Of a stretch of 64,000 nt of DNA, positions 48,701 to 57,700 are shown piece after piece. A program made the position numbers and the translations under genes. The stretch lies in assembly GCA_029706075.1 (NCBI GenBank), contig JAINUG010000026.1, positions 5,536,674 to 5,600,673 of the forward strand. Direction: 5' to 3'. Source of the DNA: Aldrovandia affinis. Its lineage: Eukaryota; Chordata; Actinopteri; Notacanthiformes; Halosauridae. The notes under the pieces are model-generated. The model saw only the letters and a list, made by a program, of their open reading frames with translations, searched no databases and was not told the origin of the DNA. Positions within the stretch are counted from its first letter, which is position 1, and every line of letters begins with the position of its first letter.

Positions 48701-51700
48701 GGATGAGGGAAATCACACAGGATGTCATGTAATTTCAAAAACAGTTGGGCAGTGTTACGAATTATTCATTTTTCCTTCAGTTACCCTCCTCCCCTCCAAT
48801 TTGGAATCGCCAACTATGCCTGTTGATTCACCACTGTACCACCTGCACCCAAGCAAAGATTACGGCAGCTGAAACGTGTGCACCCCTTCTGTGCACCAGT
48901 TACTATTTTCCACACAACTGGGCCACAACTATGCTACAGTAGGGCTAGTGCCAGTGGGAGAAGTGGCACATCTCTCACTGGAAGGCTGTAGGGACATTAG
49001 GTGTCGATGGGAGAAGCTACTGCAGCAGTAAGCTGACCAATACTGTCCAAATTAAACCCACACCGCCCCAGGCAGGAAAAATCCAATTGTGTCCCGCCAT
49101 TGCTGACTCTCCATGTTTTGACTAATAACAAAGCCAAGGCTCAAGCCTGCGATATCTAGGCTATAGGGCCCAGTTAATTCTTGTAGCGAGCGCTTTCACT
49201 GACTGAGCCATTCAGGAGATCTTAATTTAGACCTGGATTCAATCAACAGTTGCCCTTAATTGTGCCTTTCAAATACTTTTTGAAAAGTCTTCAACGCTTG
49301 CATTTATATATATTATTTAAAGTTAAGGACAAATGTTGACTGGGTCCATGCCTCAATTTATTTATTTGACATTACATCATCATAATGCTTATATCTAAAA
49401 GTCATTATATTCTTATAAATTACACACATGCCACTTTATGTAACATATGTAAAGTTCTGATATGTATGAATCTGACATAAAACATCTGAAGTGAACATCG
49501 ATCCAGTTCTTCAACTATGGGTAGAGAACCAAATGTGCTCCAGATTAGTTTGAACTGGGTAATGAAGAGATTAAATTAAACAGGACCCAATAAATCCCCC
49601 AAAATATAAAATATTACCACTGTGCAGTAGCAAACTTGATTAGACTCTCTAAAGAATCGAATCTCTTTTACAATATGACTAAAGATTATGTGCGTATAGT
49701 ATTAAAATAAATAAGCAACGTATTCTCTAATGTTTGGATATCTAAGTGTTTCATTTTACTTCCCACATATTAAACACACTTTTGCAGTTTTCTATTGATT
49801 GTTTGAGGAGCTTTTTAGTGTCAAAAAGGTTTAAGACGTAGACTGCCTAAACAAAAAAGAAAACCAGATAATTAATAAAAGGATCTTTACTCGGCTCTGT
49901 TGGTTGCTCGATCACGACGACACCGGACAGCGTGGAGAGGGGAGAGATGATCAGCTTGGGGTTGCGGACCAGTAAGCGGAAGTCCTTCAGCATGAAGACC
50001 ACGCTCTCGTCGAAGGCGATCTGCTTCAGCTCCTGCTCGTCGGCGCCCTTGGATCCGGCAGCCAAGGTCAGGACGCCCATGCGGTGGAGCTGCTCAGCCT
50101 GCTGGGCCACAGTGTCACTGGCCTTCTTGGCCGAAAAGAGCAGCATCAGCTGGGGCACCCCCTGGCTGATGCGGCTCCCTTTGTCAGCCCGAAACATCTG
50201 GGTCCTGACAAAGTCCAGGGCGGCTCCGATGTTGACCTGCTGGGTGCCCCCCTTCACGCGCATCTTGCCCAACGCTGTATTGAGGGCCTCCTTGGTACCA
50301 TGCGTGTTCAGGTCCATCTCCAGCTTGGGGCTGTTGGTGAATTGGGCCACTCCCACCTGCACCTGGTCGGGTCCAATGGGCACGTTATCGACAAACTTTT
50401 TGATAAATTCACGGATGGCGTTGAAGAGGGTGCCACCCATATTCTGGCTCCCATCTATGAGGAAAATGACGTCCCTCTTCCCAACGGCATAGGCTGGAAA
50501 AGAAAAGGTGAAAAAGTTAAATTGTATTCATGTTAAAGCAAGATAAAAATGGAACAGCAAATTTCTTTGGAGACAAAGCTGTCCAGCTGAATTCTGAAGT
50601 GTCCACACACTATCAGTTTATAGATATCTGGAATGTTTCCATTTAATTAAGTAAGGTCTAACAACCTAGGAACACTAGGCCAAGCACAAAATGAATTGCA
50701 TAAATTAATATGATCAATTATGCTATCAATACTTTTCTCCAAGATGATGGTTTTGTGGAGTCTGGGTTGATATTCCAGAGCTTTCCACCAAGGCAATACA
50801 AGCAGAACATAAAAAAGATCAACCTTTATATTCTACTTGTGGTAGATATTGTCATCTCATATCAGTATATTTTCAGATGTGTTATTAGGTTATAATTTAC
50901 AGTTGACCTACATATTTTGGTGACAAATGCTACTCCCTAAGTGCTGGCAAAAGTATGTTATGGTTCATTTTCACAGCCTAAATAGTTTTGGTTAATACTG
51001 TCTATTAGCCAAATAGTATGACTGGTGCTTTGCAGTATGGCACAGTTGAGGTTCATGGCTGTTAAACCCAAATTCGTTTCTTAAAAATCCATTACAAATA
51101 TATACATATATATTGTATATTATAACTTGCAATACACATTCCTTGAGTAAACTATTGTTAATTGGGGATGAGGACACCAAACTCATTACCAAACTCTATC
51201 TCCATGTGGATACCTTATTTTGACACGTATCATTTTTAATCTCATTGATAATTAAAGTTATCTTCTGTTCTGTTCTATTCCAATGCTAATAACTGCTTGC
51301 ACTGATTAAATCTTTTTATCAATTTTACAGGAGGTACAAGTAACTGCCAAAATAAAGGAAACTCCAACATGTCTTTACAGGGTGTTGGGCCACCATGAGC
51401 CACTAGGACACCTTAAATGCACCTTGGCATGGATTCTAGAAATGTCTAGTGTCTAGAAATCTATTGGAGGGATGCAACCATTCAAAACTTTGGAAAAACA
51501 CTCTTCAATTGGGTTGAGATCTGGTGACTGAAACAAACATGGCATATGGTTTACATCATTTTCATACGCATCAAACCATTCAGTGACTATCGTGCTCTGT
51601 GGATGGGGGCATTGTCATCCTGGAAGAGACCACTCCCATCAGGATAGAAATGCTTCTGCATATGATGAAGGCGATTACTCAGAATGACTCAGATTACTCA

Positions 51701-54700
51701 AAAATATAAATATTAATTGGCATTTACCTTTGCCTTGCCCTCTAAGGGGTTGAGTGGACCTAAACCATGCCAGGAAAATGCACCACACACCATAACAGAG
51801 CCACCAGTATCCCTCATTTACTCAAGTGTTTCTTTTATTTTGGCAATTATGTGTATTACCTCAATGTTGTATTCTGTTCTGTTCTCAAGAAGTTAGCAAG
51901 AAGTTAACTGAAAAAGTTAACAAAAATGTAAATGAATAATTAGTTATATGATTGCATAATAATGACCATCATTTGTCCATGCACGTACAAAAAAGGGAAA
52001 ACCATGAAACAAGATCAATTGGAAAATGCATATGACTACTGTATGTATATTCAAACTACTGTATGTAACCATCATCACCAAGAACCTAAGTATCATGTGT
52101 GTATATGATTCCAACATATATTTGGGTAAATAAAAGTTGTCAAATCAATCTTAATCTTGCAATCTTGCGATCTGGAGCAAAGGTTTAATATTGAATATTA
52201 TTAGGGTGTGGATTAGGGTATGGATTTTTGAAATATACTGTTTAAATCAGGGCCCGTATTCACAAATAATTTTATTTTACCACTAGGAGTACTTCTAAAT
52301 CGCACTAAAACCTTTTAGTTAGGAGTCCCACCTTAAAACCTATTCACAAAGCTGCAAAGACAACTGAGGGCGGGGTTGACGTCGTTGCTAGGGATGACGT
52401 TGTTTCTCATGAACGAGCTTACTCAGAATGCCCACAGCGATTGGCTGATATAGGGGATGGGACGGATTAATAGCTAAATTGAACCATCATAGAGAAATAC
52501 AGTTTTTCTGCCGCTGTTACGTTTTAAAGTAACAATTCCCTAAATCTCGATGCAGAGTTACAGTGAAGAGACAGACAACCATGTATGTTTTGGTTTGCTT
52601 TGTTTTTCATACTAAATGCCTTTCTGGGAGGCATGTTTTTAGAAACGCGACCGAATTAAATAAAATGTATACATTAGCGATCTTTTAATTTTTATTAAAT
52701 TAATTCAGGCATAAGACCACCCTAGGTAAATCGCCTAAGGCGTACTGAATCAAAAATGTAGTTTGTGAAATTTTCGAATAAAGATTTAGTGAAATAACAA
52801 ATTGAAAAACTGAAATTATCATTCATTCAATTCCTTGAGAATAGTTCCTGCTAATTTTTGGTGGAACGCGCCTTTGGTCCCGTTATTATTTTTTGCTGAT
52901 CCGAAAAAATAATCCGATGCACCCCTATTAGGCTATATTCTAATAAAGATTCTAAAATACAAATGTAGGCTACGTGTCACTGATTTAACATGAAACCAAG
53001 AATACTGACTAGTCAATTGGTTACATGCCTGCATCTCGTAAACAATCAGCGGGTATCTATATATAATATATATAATATTATATATATAATACCCTCGCGA
53101 TTGAGTGCGGTACCTTTATGAGCTCTGTATCATTCAATATCTCCAAAGTGTTTACGCGATTGCGAGGACGATTGCCGGCAGCAGCCATTTTCGGATCGCT
53201 GTCAGTAGGTCTTTAGCGACTTAGAAGTCCTCTTGGCTGCTTCTAACTTCTCCTGGACTTAGGAGCTGTTTTTAGCTTTCAAACCCTTTGTGAAATACTC
53301 TTATCCCAAAAATGTAGGAGTCCTAAATTTATGAGTGACACGCCCATTATTTTTCGGAGTTGCTCCTAAATTAGGACCAACTTTTACCCTTAAAATGCTT
53401 TGTGAATACGGGCCCAGGAGACTAACTAAAACCACCAAGCAACCATGGATGTAATGCTAATAAATAAAGGGCTCTGTACACTTAGCATACACCACAGGAG
53501 ACTTCAAGAGATTTTAATTTAATTTAAATTTTAATTAATTTATCCTACAGTATTTATCCAATTTATTCTGTGAGTCTCTGAATATTTTTTTTTGGTTTTT
53601 TTGTTTCTGATTTGTTTCCTGTTTTTCTCCCAATTTAGTAGCTAATTACACCCTCTATTTATTTCGATTTACCCTCCCTACACGAGTCCGCCGCTCATCT
53701 CTACGAGACAAGCTAATTCTCCTTGGGCAGCAAACACTGCCTCCTTCGAGACGGAATTCACCCACCCACGTTCCGGAGACAACCTTACATGCTTCACAGC
53801 GAACTCAAACCTGCTCACCCTCCCCCCTCCGCCTGGGGCAGACAGCCGAATGCCACCCCCGACCGGGGCTAACAACCAGGCCGGTCTGGTAGAGATGGGT
53901 TTTGAACCGCGTCCCTGACGGGCAGCGCACACCTTATCGGACCAGCCAAAATATGGTGCGTTAGACCGCTACGCTATCCACCGCCCCTGAGTCTCTGAAT
54001 TCTTACCTGAGGTCAGATATTTCACTGAATACCTGGAAGTATATTAGTCACTTACCTCGATAGTAGAACAAATCTTCATTACTAACAAAACCATCTAGAA
54101 TTTCTTACTTTCAAAGGGTGTTCAAAGCTTTCAGCATTGGTTTGTGTGGCTGCTGCCTAAGAGTTTACATACCTTCTGTCATTTCAGTCTCTAGGACAAT
54201 GGTGCGTTGTGCCACGCCATTAATGTAGGGCAGCAGTTGGTCCGCCAGTGTGGCCAGAGCACTGACATTGGCCGCTGACAACACAAAGCTCCTGTCCGTG
54301 GCAATACCCTCCAGCTCCGCGGTGCTGGCACTGCCCGCTGCAACGCCAAATGTGAAAACATTCGCTTGCTTTAGGGCCCTGTCACCCGCACTGAGATCGT
54401 CGTTGGATGGCCCAGCGCTGATTACCACGAGGGCTTGCGGAACCCCGTCCTCTGATCTGCCACCAGCTTCGGGGCCCAGGAGGGTTTCGGCGACCTCCTG
54501 GAGACCCGCCCCCAAGTTGGCTTCCTCTCCGCCCGTGAAGCTAAGCCCCTTGATGGCGTCCAGGACGGCCGTTTTGGTGTCGTAACTATTAAGATAGAAC
54601 TGAATCTCGGGGTCCGCGCTATACTGAACAACGGCCACACGGATGGCGTCCCTTCCCACATCAAGCCTTTCAATGACACTGAGCGCCAAATCCCGGACGC

Positions 54701-57700
54701 GCGGGAAGTTGGCGGCTCCAACGTTCTCTGATCCATCAATTAAGAATACAAGGTCAGCCGACTCTTGTGCTTTAAGGGGAGAGAAAGAGAGAGAGAGAGA
54801 GAGGGAGAGAAAGAAAAAAGAGCACAAAATGTGACATGAAAAGAGCGTTAAAACAAGGAGACAACATGCAGCCACAACAGCTCATGTTTCTGTCATTTCC
54901 AACAAAGAAACACAGTCTATTTGTAAAACATTACACAAGCACATCATTCTGCATGGTGACTGAATCGAGGTATGGAAGACCCTGTTTGTAAGGGTCTGAT
55001 GTCGCTAAAGAAATGCATTGTGTCTGTAGTGCTTTGAAATAGCCTCTAGTCTTTTTTTTTCTTTCCGTTTTTCTCCCAATTTAGTGGCCAATTACACCCT
55101 CTATTTATTTTGATTCGCCTTCCCCCACAAACTCCCCGCCCATCCTCTGGGTCAAGCTAATTCCCTGAGGCCAGCAATGATCCGCCTCCTCCGAGACAGA
55201 ACTCGCCCCCATTTTTAGAGACACCCTTCGCACTTCACGGCGAGTTTGTGCCAGCTCACACTCTCCCATCCCCCTGGGGCAGACAGCCAAATGCCATCCC
55301 CGATCAGGGCTCCTGGCCAGGGCCGGTCTGGTACAGTCGGGTTTCAAACTGCGACCACAATAGGCAGCTCACACTCGCAAAGCACCAGTCAAAGCGAGTG
55401 TGTTAGACCGCTACACTATCCGAGGCCCCTAAATGGCCTCTAGTTTAAGAGCTATCTTTAGTAATTGCTCACTATCCCTAATAATTACTGTTTACTGCTG
55501 TATAACATAGGCCTGGATTCAATCAGTATTTGTCCTTCACAATGACTTACAAGTAAAAGTAAGTGTTACTTTTTTCAAAGCAAACACATTTTTAGCATTC
55601 ATTTTGGTCATCACTTGAAATTGCCTAACTGTGTTTGTGAAAAAAAACTAACACTTACGTTAAATCGTGAGTCAAATTTAAGGACAAATGTTGATTGAAT
55701 CCAGGCCATAGTTAACGTTTCTTATGCACACTACAGTACAACAGGATAGTAAAAATAAGTATGTATTGAATTGATGAATTAAATGTGCATTGCATCTACC
55801 AGTTGCAGTTAAAATGTAAATGTTCTGCAATTCAGTTTATTGATGCAATATACGCTATCTGCATATGACAACAGCAGGTAAGGCCATTGGGAAGTGTCTG
55901 GTGGGACACTATCATCTCAATAGCTGTGGGCCCTAAAATATTCTGAAGTGATGTTGACATTTAACCTTCCAACCTCAGGCATTCAGCCACCCATGCAGAT
56001 TCCTGTTACAGAACTCAGTGATCACGTGACCAGTCATGACTCTACGGTCCATCCTTGTCGCTACAGAATCACCTCTTCCTCTCTTCAGAACAAAACACTA
56101 AGATATTGCACTGTAACATACACTGCACCTTGCTCTACGGCTACAGCAAGGAATAGGTTACATTGGCTTTTCCTTGCTCAGCATTGGCTAGGAAAACCCC
56201 ATCTGTTTGCGATATACAGTTCAACCTCTCTGGGAATTGTGCTGTAAGACTACTGCTGAGCCCATCAAACAGTGTTTGGAGAGTCAGCACTTTTTTTTAA
56301 ATTGTGGAATTGAGGTATCATTTGTGACTGGCTGCGCTACTGACTGTATCCACTTCTGCAGCGTGCCAAGGATGGATCCTGTAGTTCATCACTGTTTTAA
56401 AACAGTAGAGTATTGTGCACATTTTTCTTTTTAAACAGGTAAAAAGAAAGCTGGTGATTTTCACACACAAGACACATCACAACGTTCAGACACAAAAAGC
56501 AGCAGTGGAAGGTTAGATATCGTTAATGGCTTTTCATATTACCGTCAAGTAACGATGGTTCTTTTTTTTTTGTGTTTTTTTTTTTGGTGGGTCGCATGAG
56601 TTCTCCGTTGCCGTGAGAGAGCTGAGGTTCTCAAAGCAATAAGGCAATTTACTAGGTTCTCTACCTAAATTGTTGTGTTGAAGAAATGTCGATGAAACGT
56701 AATGTAATGAACCTGTGATGCTGAAGACCCAGAAGCAGGGTTGGTATTTTCAATGCATTTTTAGGCTAATAATCAAATTGATGGATTGATGATAGGTGAT
56801 AGATGAATGAATATGTTATAACCTGGCAAATACAAAGGTAAGCAATGGCTCATTCTTTGAACTTTCCTAATATTATTTCACCCCCCCATTTTTTGTAATT
56901 GTAATTTGTACTATGCTCTTGCATTACTGCTTGCCACCTTCACCCACATAGGAAGCACCATAGGAGAAGCGTGTGCACTCCTCCATTACACTTGTGTGAG
57001 AGTCAGTTACTATTCTGCCAAACATCATAAAACAGGAGAGGCATATTTCTCACTCATAACAACTGGCAAACTGTAATTGCCTGGTGAGTTGTCAGGGGTG
57101 CAACAATGCAGCGGTAAACTAAGAAACCATCGTCCAATTAAAGGGTTACTAAACCCAAAAATGTTCTACTTATTTTCGGATGTTGTGATAGGTTTTGTGA
57201 ATTGTCCTCGTATACCCTGTCCTAGCCAATATAATGGAAGTCAAAGGGTAAAAAATCGGCATGCTCAAACTGCAGACATAAATCACTTCTCACTTCAATT
57301 TGTCATGGCTGGCCATGCAATGCCTTTGGAAGCTGTACAGCTGAACATGAATCGCTAAAATGCTATTTTAGCATATTTTCAAGCTAACGATGCAATAATT
57401 TCCAAAGTAATCAATTTCCCCAACTAATGTTTATCAGCCAGGACAAAATATCACTCCGCACACAATTATGCCACACAAGTCTGGTCACAAGTGAAGCACG
57501 TACAGGCACAGTTTTAATTATGGAGCAACATTGCCTGTTGACATAATGTTAGCTAGCTGGCTAGAGGCTACTCACCTGCCTGACAGATAGACAGCAAGAA
57601 ATCTTGCAATGTCGGATTTCATTGAAGACAGCATAGCCATTTATGGGTTTCCAGAGTCACAATTCATGTCTTAGTGATTACAAGCTACCCAGCTTCTTAG

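Larger units (their letters stand above)
50494..54172 (-). other. Large intron N9-N8 (3.7 kb)
   Basis: Carries a Tc1-like relic (51341-51850), a non-autonomous DNA element (52250-53415) and a SINE (53600-53990). No exon seen. Confidence 0.6.

Noticed and set aside
49932-50536. Two long plus-strand frames opposite exon N8
   Set aside because: They are antisense shadows of a GC-rich coding exon.
53900-53990. tRNA gene suggested by A- and B-box motifs (also at 11391 and 55380)
   Set aside because: No cloverleaf closes properly, and A-rich or LINE-like tails follow; these are tRNA-derived SINEs.
57077-57358. 93-residue plus-strand open frame in the N10-N9 intron
   Set aside because: No splice, homology or codon signal; it lies in repeat-like sequence.
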